Below, piece by piece: positions 14,003 to 21,738 of a stretch of 42,876 bases of DNA (the stretch's first letter is position 1; every line of letters begins with the position of its first letter). Source of the stretch: Planctomycetaceae bacterium (lineage in GTDB: Bacteria; Planctomycetota; Planctomycetia; Pirellulales; Thermoguttaceae); NCBI GenBank assembly GCA_021372555.1, contig JAJFUI010000016.1, positions 1 through 42,876 on the forward strand. Direction: 5' to 3'. The position numbers were made by a program, and so were the translations under genes. The notes beneath the pieces are model-generated. The model was given only the letters and a program-made list of their open reading frames with translations, was not told where the DNA came from and searched no databases.

Positions 14003-16738
14003 ATGGAATTCCGTAAGGTGTTGGCACTCCGCGGGCCGAGTATTTGGGCGAACTTTCCTGTCCTGGAGGCTTGGGTCGACCTCGGCGAACTCGATAGACC
14101 GTCCAACGAATTTCCAGGCTTCGCCGATCGTCTGATGGCTTGGATGCCCACGATGATCGAGCACCGCTGCAGCATCGGAGTCCGCGGCGGCTTTTTCCAA
14201 CGCCTCCGCACTGGGACCTACCCGGGTCACATCCTCGAACACGTCACCCTCGAGCTCCAAACGCTGGCCGGCACCGAAGTGGGGTTCGGCAAAGCCCGCG
14301 AGACGTCCGAGCAAGGCGTTTACAAGGTAATCATTGAGTACGTGGACGAGATTTTGGGCCGCGAGTGCCTTCAGGTGGGGCGCCAACTTGTGCTGGCCGC
14401 GATCCACAATCGCCCGTTCGACGTTGCGGCGGAGCTTGCCCGTCTGCGTGAACTCGCGCAAGAACGCTGCCTCGGCCCCAGTACCCGGGCGATTGTCGAC
14501 GCCATCAACGCCCGCGGCATACCTTCCTACCGGCTTGGCGACGATAGCCTGATCGTCTTGGGCCAGGGACGCTGCCAGCGCCGCATCCAGGCGGCGGAAA
14601 CCGACCGCACCAGCGCCATCGCTGAATCGATCGCCCAGGACAAGGAAATGACCCGCACGCTGCTGCGTGCGATGGGCGTTCCCACGCCCGACGGTCGCCC
14701 CGTGACCGACGCGGAAGACGCCTGGCTGGCCGCCGAAGAAATCGGCCTTCCCGTGGTCGTCAAGCCACAAGACGGGAACCAGGGCCGTGGCGTCGCCACG
14801 AACCTCTGCACCCGCGAACAGGTCATTACTGCCTACGAGGCCGCACGCCAGGAAAGCCGCCAGGTGCTGGTCGAAAAGTTTGCCCCAGGCCACGACTACC
14901 GCCTGCTCGTCGTCGGCGACCGCGTCGTCGCCGCGGCGCGGCGAGAGCCAGCTCAGGTGCTCGGCGATGGCGCCCACACTGTGCGGCAACTGATCGATCA
15001 AGCCAACAACGATCCGCGTCGTGGCGAACATCACGCGACAGTGTTGAGCAAGATTAAGCTCGACCCGATCGCCTTGGCCGTCCTCGCGGACCAGAACTTG
15101 ACGCCGGACTCCGTTCCCGCTACTGGGCAAACCGTGCTGATCCGACGTAACGCGAACCTGAGCACCGGTGGCACGGCCATCGACGTGACCGAGCGCGTTC
15201 ATCCGGCCGTCGCTGCCTGCGCCATCGACGCCGCCAAGTCCGTCGGATTGGATATTGCCGGCATTGACGTACTGGCGCAAGACATTTCGCACCCATTGAA
15301 CCAGCAAGGCGGCGTCGTCGTTGAAGTCAACGCCGCCCCGGGCCTCCGGATGCACCTCGAGCCCTCCATGGGCGTTTCGCGCCCGGTCGGTGAAGCCATT
15401 GCCGATCTGCTCTTCCCCAAGGGCGACAACGGACGCATTCCGATCGTGGCCGTCACGGGCACCAATGGCAAGACAACGACGACGCGCTTCATTGGCCACG
15501 TGCTCCGCGGCACCGGCAAGTGCGTCGGCATGACCTGTACCGATGGGATTTACATCGGCGAGCGGCGGATCGATGCGGCCGACTGCGCCGGCCCACAGAG
15601 CGCTCGACGCATATTGCTGAACCCGAACGTCGAGATGGCCGTCTTCGAGACCGCTCGCGGCGGCATCCTACGCGAGGGCCTGGCCTTCGACCGCTGCGAT
15701 GTGGCCGTGGTGACGAACATCGGAGAAGGTGACCATCTCGGTCTGTCTGACATCAACACGCCCGCCGAGTTGGCCAAAGTGAAGCGCTGCATTGTCGAAG
15801 CGGTCGCGCCCGAGGGCTACGCTGTGCTCAACGCCAACGATCCGTTGGTGGTAGAAATGGCGGCTCATTGCCCCGGTGGCATCGTCTTCTTCGCGATTGA
15901 CGAAAAACACCCGGTGATCGTTCGCCATCGCGGCGTGGGCGGGCGAGCCGCCTTCATCCGCGACGGGCAAGTGGTTCTTGCCGAAGGAACGCGTGAGCAA
16001 TCGGTTATCGCCTTGTCGCGGCTTCCATTGACTCGCAACGGCCAGATTTCCTTCCAGGTGGAAAACGCCCTGGCCTCGATTGCGGCCGCTTGGTCGCTGA
16101 GCATTCCGATCGAGGTGATTCGCAGCCGGTCGGAGTCGATCGCGGCCGACATCGATAAGGTTCCCGCCCGCTTCAACGTCCTGGACGTCAACGGCGCGAC
16201 GGTGGTTGTCGATTACGGTCACAATGCCGCCTCGCTCGTCGCGGTCATCGAGGCCATCAGCAACTTCCCGCAGAAACGTCGGGCTTGCGTGTATTCGACC
16301 GCCGGCGACCGCCGCGACTGCGACATCGTCCGCCAGGGTGAATTGCTTGGAGCCGCATTCGATCGCGTCATTCTCTATGAGGATCATTATCTCCGCGGTC
16401 GCTCCGCCGGCGAAATCATCGGTCTGCTGCGGAAGGGATTGGCCGGAGCTACTCGCACAACCGAGATCATCGAAGTCCAGGGCGCGACGAAAGCCGCCGA
16501 GACTGCCATCACCTCCGTCGATTCCGATGAGCTAGTGCTCATCCAGGCGGACACCGTCGATGAGACCATCCAGTGGCTCCGCGGATATCTCCAGGCTTTG
16601 ACCGCCAAATCCGCTGAGGCTGAGCAGCCGCCCGCGCCGCCGGTTGTTGCACCGGTGGCCATCAGAGAGCCGGTTCGCCCCGTTGAGCCGCTTCGCGCCC
16701 CGGTCCTCGCCGAGGCCGAAGCTACGGCCAAGGTGTAG
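14003..16738 (+). CDS. cphA: Cyanophycin synthetase
   Basis: CphA builds cyanophycin, a nitrogen- and carbon-storage polymer of Asp with Arg side chains, in the cytoplasm using ATP. The 911-residue protein has the CphA N-terminal domain (EFRKVLALRGPSIWANFPVLE, ~1-160), an ATP-grasp domain (~200-480; VVVKPQDGNQGRGVATN, VVVEVNAAPGLRMHLEPS), and a Mur-ligase-like domain (~484-860) with P-loop GTNGKTTTTR (486-495), ETARGGILREGLAFDRCDVAVVTNI split over two blocks, and VVDYGHNAASL. Both catalytic domains look complete. A Pro/Ala-rich tail of about 45 residues is unusual. The start at 14003 fits the family; the frame is open 38 codons further into the hairpin region. It is divergent from the ABC exporter/DUF1854 pair. 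No cyanophycinase or isoaspartyl dipeptidase is in the window. Confidence 0.95.
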   Translation: MEFRKVLALRGPSIWANFPVLEAWVDLGELDRPSNEFPGFADRLMAWMPTMIEHRCSIGVRGGFFQRLRTGTYPGHILEHVTLELQTLAGTEVGFGKARETSEQGVYKVIIEYVDEILGRECLQVGRQLVLAAIHNRPFDVAAELARLRELAQERCLGPSTRAIVDAINARGIPSYRLGDDSLIVLGQGRCQRRIQAAETDRTSAIAESIAQDKEMTRTLLRAMGVPTPDGRPVTDAEDAWLAAEEIGLPVVVKPQDGNQGRGVATNLCTREQVITAYEAARQESRQVLVEKFAPGHDYRLLVVGDRVVAAARREPAQVLGDGAHTVRQLIDQANNDPRRGEHHATVLSKIKLDPIALAVLADQNLTPDSVPATGQTVLIRRNANLSTGGTAIDVTERVHPAVAACAIDAAKSVGLDIAGIDVLAQDISHPLNQQGGVVVEVNAAPGLRMHLEPSMGVSRPVGEAIADLLFPKGDNGRIPIVAVTGTNGKTTTTRFIGHVLRGTGKCVGMTCTDGIYIGERRIDAADCAGPQSARRILLNPNVEMAVFETARGGILREGLAFDRCDVAVVTNIGEGDHLGLSDINTPAELAKVKRCIVEAVAPEGYAVLNANDPLVVEMAAHCPGGIVFFAIDEKHPVIVRHRGVGGRAAFIRDGQVVLAEGTREQSVIALSRLPLTRNGQISFQVENALASIAAAWSLSIPIEVIRSRSESIAADIDKVPARFNVLDVNGATVVVDYGHNAASLVAVIEAISNFPQKRRACVYSTAGDRRDCDIVRQGELLGAAFDRVILYEDHYLRGRSAGEIIGLLRKGLAGATRTTEIIEVQGATKAAETAITSVDSDELVLIQADTVDETIQWLRGYLQALTAKSAEAEQPPAPPVVAPVAIREPVRPVEPLRAPVLAEAEATAKV

Positions 16739-16792
16739 CCGCAAGTTCGCAGCGCTATTCCCCAAAGGTGAGGTGTGCCAATCGTGCCGCCT

Positions 16793-16807
16793 CCCTCTGG
16801 GAGAGGG
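16793..16807. repeat. CCCTCT/AGAGGG inverted repeat downstream of cphA
   Basis: A 6-bp perfect stem with a GGG loop lies in the 288-bp gap between cphA and the next gene, within a purine/pyrimidine-rich stretch of a kind I recall as a frequent intergenic repeat in planctomycetes. It has no T-run. The rest of the gap shows nothing I can name. Confidence 0.35.
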
Positions 16808-17026
16808 CGAGCGCGAGGGCTGCTGAGATTTCGACCCGCTCATTCTGCGATCCACGGTTGAGACGGGAAGAATGTCGAGCTGACCGTGGTGCTGCGGCGC
16901 GGCCGTCCTAGCTAAATCTGCGGGACGCCTGCACAAATCCGCTGGCGAAGCGTTTCACGCCCAACCTACCGGCTTGACACTGAGTACACCCGCCAGCAAA
17001 ATTGGGGTATCTAGTGGAACCTTTAT

Positions 17027-17278
17027 ATGCAACAGCCCCCCGCTTGCCAGCGCGCGGTCCTAGGCTTAATCGCTGCGGCCGTCCTGCTGCCAATTACCAT
17101 CTGCGTTATCGTGGGCGTTGCCCTCTTGCTCCAGGGAATGGGCGACCCCTGGGGCGCCGCGGTGTTGCTCCGCATCGCACTGGCCGGCGGCATCCTCTGG
17201 GTCGTCAATCTGGTTTGCCTTGTACTGACCCTGGCCGTCGGATCGCTTCGTGGTCCCGACGAACCGGACGAGCAGTAA
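17027..17278 (+). CDS. Small membrane protein with two helices
   Basis: An 83-residue protein with two hydrophobic segments (about residues 9-37 and 47-73, the second LRIALAGGILWVVNLVCLVLTLAV) and an acidic C-terminal tail (GPDEPDEQ). Both ends would lie on the same side of the inner membrane. No family is recognised. The ribosome-binding site is weak. It lies about 90 bp before the SerA-like gene on the same strand. The clean two-helix hydrophobicity pattern is the main reason to accept it as a gene. Confidence 0.6.
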   Translation: MQQPPACQRAVLGLIAAAVLLPITICVIVGVALLLQGMGDPWGAAVLLRIALAGGILWVVNLVCLVLTLAVGSLRGPDEPDEQ

Positions 17279-17368
17279 ACGCCCGCCCCGCCTGCCATTG
17301 CGTCGCCTGACGCCCATTGCCATAATGGCGGCTTCATTCGACCCTGAAAGAAGGAAAGCCATTTTACT

Positions 17369-18340
17369 ATGCCCAAAATCATTGTTCTCGACGATCTCTC
17401 CCAAGACGGCATCCAACTGTTGAAGTCCGCTAAGAACCTGACCGTCGAAATCCGCACCGGTTTGAAAGGCGACGATCTCCGCAACGCCCTGCTCGAGTCC
17501 GACGGCGCTATCTGCCGCAGCGGCGTGAAGATTACCGCAGACATTCTGAAGGGAAACACTCGGCTGAAGGCCATCGCCCGCGCCGGCGTCGGCGTCGACA
17601 ACATCGACGTGCCGACCGCCACCCAGCAGGGAATCGCGGTGATGAATACTCCCGGCGGCAACACCATCTCGACCGCCGAGTTGACCATCGCCCTGCTGCT
17701 CGCCGTCTCGCGCCACATCGCTCCCGCGTATCAGAGCCTGATCGAGGGCCGTTGGGATCGCAAGAAGTTCATGGGCGTCCAACTGGCGGGCAAAACCTTG
17801 GGCGTCATCGGCCTTGGCCGAGTCGGTCAGGCGGTGGCCACCCGCGCCCGTGGCCTCGAAATGCGTCTGCTCGGCTACGACCCCATGATTCCAGCCGCCA
17901 AGATTAAGGATTTCGGCGTCGAGCCCTGCGCATCGGTTCACGAGATGCTGCCGCGCGTCGATTATCTGACCGTCCACACGACGCTGACCCCGGAGACCAA
18001 GGGGCTGATCGGCGCGAAAGAGGTCCAGATGCTGAAGAAAGGCGCGAGGCTCGTCAACTGCGCCCGTGGCGGCATTTACGACGAGGCCGCCCTGGCCGAC
18101 GGACTCCGCAGCGGTCAGCTTGCCGGCGTTGCCCTGGACGTTTACCCAACGGAGCCGTGCACGGCGAGCCCTCTGTTCGGCATGCCCGGCGTCCTGTGCA
18201 CGCCCCACCTCGGCGCGAGCACGCAAGACGCCCAGAACAATGTGGCCACGGAGGCCGCCGAACTTCTGATCAACTTCTTCACCACCGGCGCGATCAAGCA
18301 GTCGGTGAACATGCCCGATCGTGGTCCGAAAGGCGCCTAG
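17369..18340 (+). CDS. Short D-3-phosphoglycerate dehydrogenase-like enzyme
   Basis: A 323-residue NAD-dependent D-2-hydroxyacid dehydrogenase most like SerA, which oxidises 3-phosphoglycerate in serine synthesis. The Rossmann motif GLGRVG is at residues 148-153, the NAD-binding Asp at 171, and the catalytic Arg233 (CARGG), Glu262 and His280 (CTPHLGAST) are all present, as is ARAGVGVDNID. It ends right after TTGAIKQSVNMP, where longer SerA proteins continue into an intervening and an ACT domain, so it lacks the serine-sensing part. No remnant of those domains follows, so this looks like a genuine short form. An AAGGAAAG site lies upstream. Another D-2-hydroxyacid substrate is possible. Confidence 0.85.
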   Translation: MPKIIVLDDLSQDGIQLLKSAKNLTVEIRTGLKGDDLRNALLESDGAICRSGVKITADILKGNTRLKAIARAGVGVDNIDVPTATQQGIAVMNTPGGNTISTAELTIALLLAVSRHIAPAYQSLIEGRWDRKKFMGVQLAGKTLGVIGLGRVGQAVATRARGLEMRLLGYDPMIPAAKIKDFGVEPCASVHEMLPRVDYLTVHTTLTPETKGLIGAKEVQMLKKGARLVNCARGGIYDEAALADGLRSGQLAGVALDVYPTEPCTASPLFGMPGVLCTPHLGASTQDAQNNVATEAAELLINFFTTGAIKQSVNMPDRGPKGA

Positions 18341-18681
18341 CGTTTGCCGCGTATCAGCGGCCCATGCGATTTTTTCGCCAAAGCCTGTCGAATCGTAAGC
18401 TACGTTTTAATACGAAAGCTTGCTGTGTCGGCAGGCATTCCGTTGGCAACCCGCCTGTGCCGACTGAGCCGCCAGTCGGTTGTGAACCGGACAGCCGGTA
18501 GGCACAGTACATTCCCACCACGTCGCGCAAAATACCCAGACTCTTAACTGAGTATGTCTTTGCGCCTCGAGTGTGGAATGCCGATGGAAGTAGTCGAATC
18601 CTTAAAGTCGGGCGGCCGGACCTCGCGGCGATCCAAGATCCAGACGTTGTGAGACTCTCCGGCGAAAACGGGGTAACTGAG
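18341..18681. other. Intergenic region with two hairpins
   Basis: About 340 bp without a convincing gene. It holds a stem GTCGGCA-GGC / GCC-TG-TGCCGAC (18427-18464) and a small stem CGGTT/AACCG (18477-18489). They follow the dehydrogenase gene but lack T-runs. An in-frame upstream ATG of the BON gene at 18571 is also here. Confidence 0.45.
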
Positions 18682-18897
18682 ATGATCGACATGCCTCTGG
18701 ACGATCGCGTACTCACCGCCTTGGAATGCAACCCGTACCTCGCACGCCGCAATCTCCGATTCGAGACTAGCGAGGGGCGCGTCATCCTCCGGGGAGTCGT
18801 CAACACTTACTTCCAAAAACAGATGGCCCAGGAGGCGATTCGCCACGTCGACGGGGTCGACGAGATCGCGAACGAACTGGAAGTCTGCTGGGCGTAA
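18682..18897 (+). CDS. BON-domain small protein
   Basis: A 71-residue protein starting MIDMPLDDRVLTALECNPY and consisting of one BON domain: YLARRNLRFETSEGRVILRGVV, then YFQKQMAQEAIRHVDGVDEIANEL. The glycine and hydrophobic pattern (GRVILRGVV ... VDGVDEI.N.L) is typical. BON domains bind lipid or membrane and often occur in exported proteins, but no signal peptide is seen here, so this copy may be cytoplasmic. The frame is open back to an ATG at 18571; that extension is not domain-like, so the shorter start is preferred with moderate certainty. It converges on the STAS gene 21 bp away. Confidence 0.75.
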   Translation: MIDMPLDDRVLTALECNPYLARRNLRFETSEGRVILRGVVNTYFQKQMAQEAIRHVDGVDEIANELEVCWA

Positions 18898-18918
18898 ACC
18901 CCGGCGACGAGCCTGTCG

Positions 18919-19398
18919 CTAGCGAGGCCGCCGCCAAGGCGGCGCGCCCATGACCGCCTCGTGATAGTCGCGGTAGGGAAGCAGTTCCTGGTCCAGTTGG
19001 CAGGAATGCAGCACTTGGCGGTTGTACGGCGAAAGGCCGCAAACGCGCATCACCCCCCCGTGCTCCTCGATCCATCGGTGCAGAGCCAGCAATTGTCTGA
19101 TGAGCACGCTGTCTAAGACCGGCACACGTTCGAGCTGTAGCACCAGCCGGTAAGTAAAGTGCTGCTCAAGGACGCTGGTTATCCTCTCCGCCAACCCCGC
19201 GAGATCCGGTTCGGCGGGATCGTATCTGTTCACCTTCACCAAAAGCCAGTCGGGCCCCCGCTGAACGTCCAGCTCGCATCCGCAAGTGATTGCACCCATA
19301 GGATGCACCCGTCCCTTTAGCTCCACCGCGACAAACCCGCCACTTTTGAAATAGTACTCAGCGGTGTGGTTCCGGCAATCCCCCGGCGACCGCTTCAC
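18919..19398 (-). CDS. STAS-domain protein, anti-sigma-factor-antagonist type
   Basis: A 159-residue protein whose C-terminal ~100 residues follow the STAS pattern: DWLLVKVNRYDP, LVLQLERVPVLDSVLIRQLLALHRWIEEHGG in two adjoining blocks, MRVCGLSPYNRQVL. The DS in VLDSVLIRQL is where SpoIIAA-type antagonists carry their phosphorylated serine. The N-terminal ~50 residues (EYYFKSGGFVAVELKGRV) are unassigned. The start is a GTG whose bases overlap the kinase stop (GTGA, 19395-19398), so translation is very likely coupled to the kinase. Being encoded with a Ser/Thr kinase suggests it is a phosphorylation target in a signalling switch; this is inference. Confidence 0.78.
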   Translation of the reverse strand: MKRSPGDCRNHTAEYYFKSGGFVAVELKGRVHPMGAITCGCELDVQRGPDWLLVKVNRYDPAEPDLAGLAERITSVLEQHFTYRLVLQLERVPVLDSVLIRQLLALHRWIEEHGGVMRVCGLSPYNRQVLHSCQLDQELLPYRDYHEAVMGAPPWRRPR

Positions 19399-20594
19399 GG
19401 CAGCAGCATCCGCACAAGCGACCAGAACAACAAGACGGCCGCCGTCAGCACCAGCGGCGCAAGCACAAATGCCGCCAACGGCCAATGCGCGCGCATCGCT
19501 TCCCGAACCGCGGCTGACCAAGCCCCAGTGGGCGACGTCCGAATAGCTTGTGTGCCCGTCGGGCCGGCCAGAAACGACGAGAGTCGCCTGACCACTTCCT
19601 CGGCGGTCGCGATGCGCTGCGACGGCTCCTTGGCCATCATGTCGGCCATCACGTCGGCAAACTCTGTTGTGAGTTGCGGGTTAAGCCTGCGCGGGTTGAG
19701 CGGTCGCAATTCGCAATGAGCCCGGGCTTTGTCTGTCGCCGTCCCGCCGGGGAAGGGCACCTTTCCGGTCACCGAGTAATACAGCGTGCAGCCCAGTGAG
19801 TAGATGTCCCATGCCGGTGTCGGTGTCCATGGGTCGCGGACCTGATCCGGCGAGAGATAGTCAGCTGTTCCGACGACCTTGCCGTAACGCGGGTCGTTCT
19901 CCGCCGCGTCGTGCAGCGGGCCCGATAGCCCTAGGTCGGAAAGCTTCGCTTGCCCATCCGGCGTGACCAGCACATTGGCCGGCTTCACGTCGCGATGGAC
20001 GATCCCCTTGGCGTGGGCGTAGGCCAGCGCCTCGGCCACCTGGGAAACGATCGACGCCGCCGTCTCCATGGCCAGTGGCCCATGCTCACGAACGAGCTTG
20101 CGCAGATCCGCGCCCGGCACGTACTCCGTTACGAGGAAGTAGACGTTCCCGTCCTGACCGGCGTCCAGCGCGGCCACCAGCTTGGGATGGTCCAGTTGGG
20201 CCAGAGCGCGGATTTCCCGGGTGAAGCTTTGCACGGCCTCCGGCGTCGACTTATCGCGCGGCAAGACTTTCACCGCCACGATGCGTCCCATCTTGCCGTG
20301 CTGTGCCTTGAATACCTGCCCCATGCCACCTTGGCCGATCGAATCGACCATGATGTATGGGCCGAGAGTGAACTTCGTCCTGCCTGCCAGTAGCTGCGTT
20401 GCCTGCCAGGGGTTAAGCAGACCGATTTCAATCAGCCGATCCGCGAGTTGCTTATCGCTCGGCGTTGCCCCGGCATCCGGCTCCTCCCCTTCCGACCAGC
20501 GCATTCCGGCCCGTGCCTCATCGATCTGCTGTTGTGTCAGCAAACCGCTCAACACGGCGCACTGCTCAAAGGTCGGTCGTCCGGCTTGGCTCAT
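19395..20594 (-). CDS. Membrane-anchored Ser/Thr protein kinase
   Basis: A 399-residue Hanks-type kinase. From the start MSQAGRPTFEQCAVLSGLL, an N-terminal helical region of ~75 residues precedes the kinase domain: Gly loop GQGGMG (87-92), Lys109 in AVKVL, HRDVKPAN (catalytic Asp203-equivalent within HRD at 200-202) and KLSDLGLSG with DLG in place of DFG, a variant I recall as common in planctomycetes. The APE-like region reads YLSPDQV. A single membrane helix sits near the C-terminus (WPLAAFVLAPLVLTAAVLLF), leaving almost no extracellular sensor. The upstream 24 codons in the open frame are unlike the family. It is the third gene of a probable minus-strand operon and overlaps the STAS gene. 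Confidence 0.9.
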   Translation of the reverse strand: MSQAGRPTFEQCAVLSGLLTQQQIDEARAGMRWSEGEEPDAGATPSDKQLADRLIEIGLLNPWQATQLLAGRTKFTLGPYIMVDSIGQGGMGQVFKAQHGKMGRIVAVKVLPRDKSTPEAVQSFTREIRALAQLDHPKLVAALDAGQDGNVYFLVTEYVPGADLRKLVREHGPLAMETAASIVSQVAEALAYAHAKGIVHRDVKPANVLVTPDGQAKLSDLGLSGPLHDAAENDPRYGKVVGTADYLSPDQVRDPWTPTPAWDIYSLGCTLYYSVTGKVPFPGGTATDKARAHCELRPLNPRRLNPQLTTEFADVMADMMAKEPSQRIATAEEVVRRLSSFLAGPTGTQAIRTSPTGAWSAAVREAMRAHWPLAAFVLAPLVLTAAVLLFWSLVRMLLP

Positions 20595-20690
20595 GATCGC
20601 GTCCCGTTCGCAATATGCCTGAGCATACCATACCACCGGCAGGCCCCACGATCCAGGCAGCCTCACACGGGGTGCAAAGGCTGGGAGCGG

Positions 20691-21695
20691 CTACTTGGGA
20701 AAATATCGTTCCACCGCTGCGACGAACTCCTCGGGCATCGAGGCCTGCACGACTTCGCGGCGGAACGCGCGAGCGCCTGGCCGGCCCTCGCCGTAGCAGC
20801 AGGCGTACGCTCGCATCAAAACAGTCCCCTTTGCCGGCCCGAATCGTTCGACGACTAGCTGAAAATGGGTCAGCAGCAGTTGACGCTGCTCAGACGCCGT
20901 GGGGTCGGCCGGCGCCGGTTCGCCGCGAATTGCGGCTGCGGATTGCGCAAACAGCCAGGGCCGTCCCAACGCCGCCCGGCCAATCATGACGCCGTCCACG
21001 GGGTAGCGAGCGAATGCCTCCGCCACCGCGGCGGGCGTTCTCAGGTCGCCATTGCCGATCAGCGGGATTCGGCTCAAGTGTGGCTTAATCCGTGCGATCT
21101 CGTCCCAATCGGCCGAGCCTCGGTAAAAGTCGGCGGCGGTTCGTCCGTGCACCGTCACCGCCGCACCCCCGGCCGCCTCGACCGCTTGCGCGACATCGAT
21201 GGCGTTAATCGCGTCCCGCGTGCAGCCCAATCGAATCTTGGCCGTTACGGGCACCGGCCGGCACGCCGCAACCACGTCGACGACGATTTCGCCCACTCGC
21301 TCGGGATGCCGCAACAGGTACGACCCGCTTTGGGCCTTTTCGGATACGTCCCGCGCCGGACAGCCAAAGTTGATATCGATGACGCTCGGTCGCAATTCCT
21401 CGACCAGTCGTCGGGCGACCGTGGCCAAAGCGGCCGGATCGTTGTCCCAAATCTGCACTGCCAGCGGCCTCGGCTCATCTGCGATGCCCCAAAGCCGGTC
21501 GGGCATCGTCTCGTCCGAGGCACGCCGCGACATGTATAAAAAGCTTCGAGCGCTGACCATCTCCGTCGCTGGAAGCCCAACGCCGCCGAGTCGCCGGATC
21601 ATTTGCCGATAGGCGTAGTTGCTGTAGCCCGCCATCGGCGCCTGAAGCAGCGGCGGATCAACGAGCAACGAGCCAATGAACAGTGGACGTACCAT
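20691..21695 (-). CDS. tRNA-dihydrouridine synthase, DusB-like
   Basis: A 334-residue FMN enzyme that reduces uridine to dihydrouridine in tRNA using NADPH. Motifs: APMAGYSNYAYRQMIRRLG near the N-terminus, VIDINFGCPARDV with the catalytic Cys, VTAKIRLGCTRD, VTVHGRTAADFYRGSADW and IPLIGNGDL, then MIGRAALGRPWLF. DusB usually reads GCPVKKV or GCPAKKV; here it is GCPARDV. The start at 21695 (MVRPLFIGSLLVDPPLLQAP) fits the family; a GTG at 21728 in frame is an alternative. It lies 43 bp after the TolC-like gene and 96 bp before the kinase gene on the same strand. Confidence 0.93.
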   Translation of the reverse strand: MVRPLFIGSLLVDPPLLQAPMAGYSNYAYRQMIRRLGGVGLPATEMVSARSFLYMSRRASDETMPDRLWGIADEPRPLAVQIWDNDPAALATVARRLVEELRPSVIDINFGCPARDVSEKAQSGSYLLRHPERVGEIVVDVVAACRPVPVTAKIRLGCTRDAINAIDVAQAVEAAGGAAVTVHGRTAADFYRGSADWDEIARIKPHLSRIPLIGNGDLRTPAAVAEAFARYPVDGVMIGRAALGRPWLFAQSAAAIRGEPAPADPTASEQRQLLLTHFQLVVERFGPAKGTVLMRAYACCYGEGRPGARAFRREVVQASMPEEFVAAVERYFPK

Positions 21696-21738
21696 AGAGC
21701 TGTGACCGGTCGTGGTGGCGCGGTTCACTATACGGCAT

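Noticed and set aside
13985..15499. A 504-codon open frame on the minus strand opposite cphA
   Set aside because: It is the complement of a well-supported cphA and its translation shows no domain; long antisense frames are expected in GC-rich DNA.
18341..18681. Frameshifted ACT domain after the SerA-like gene
   Set aside because: None of the frames downstream shows ACT or intervening-domain motifs, so the short form is taken as real.
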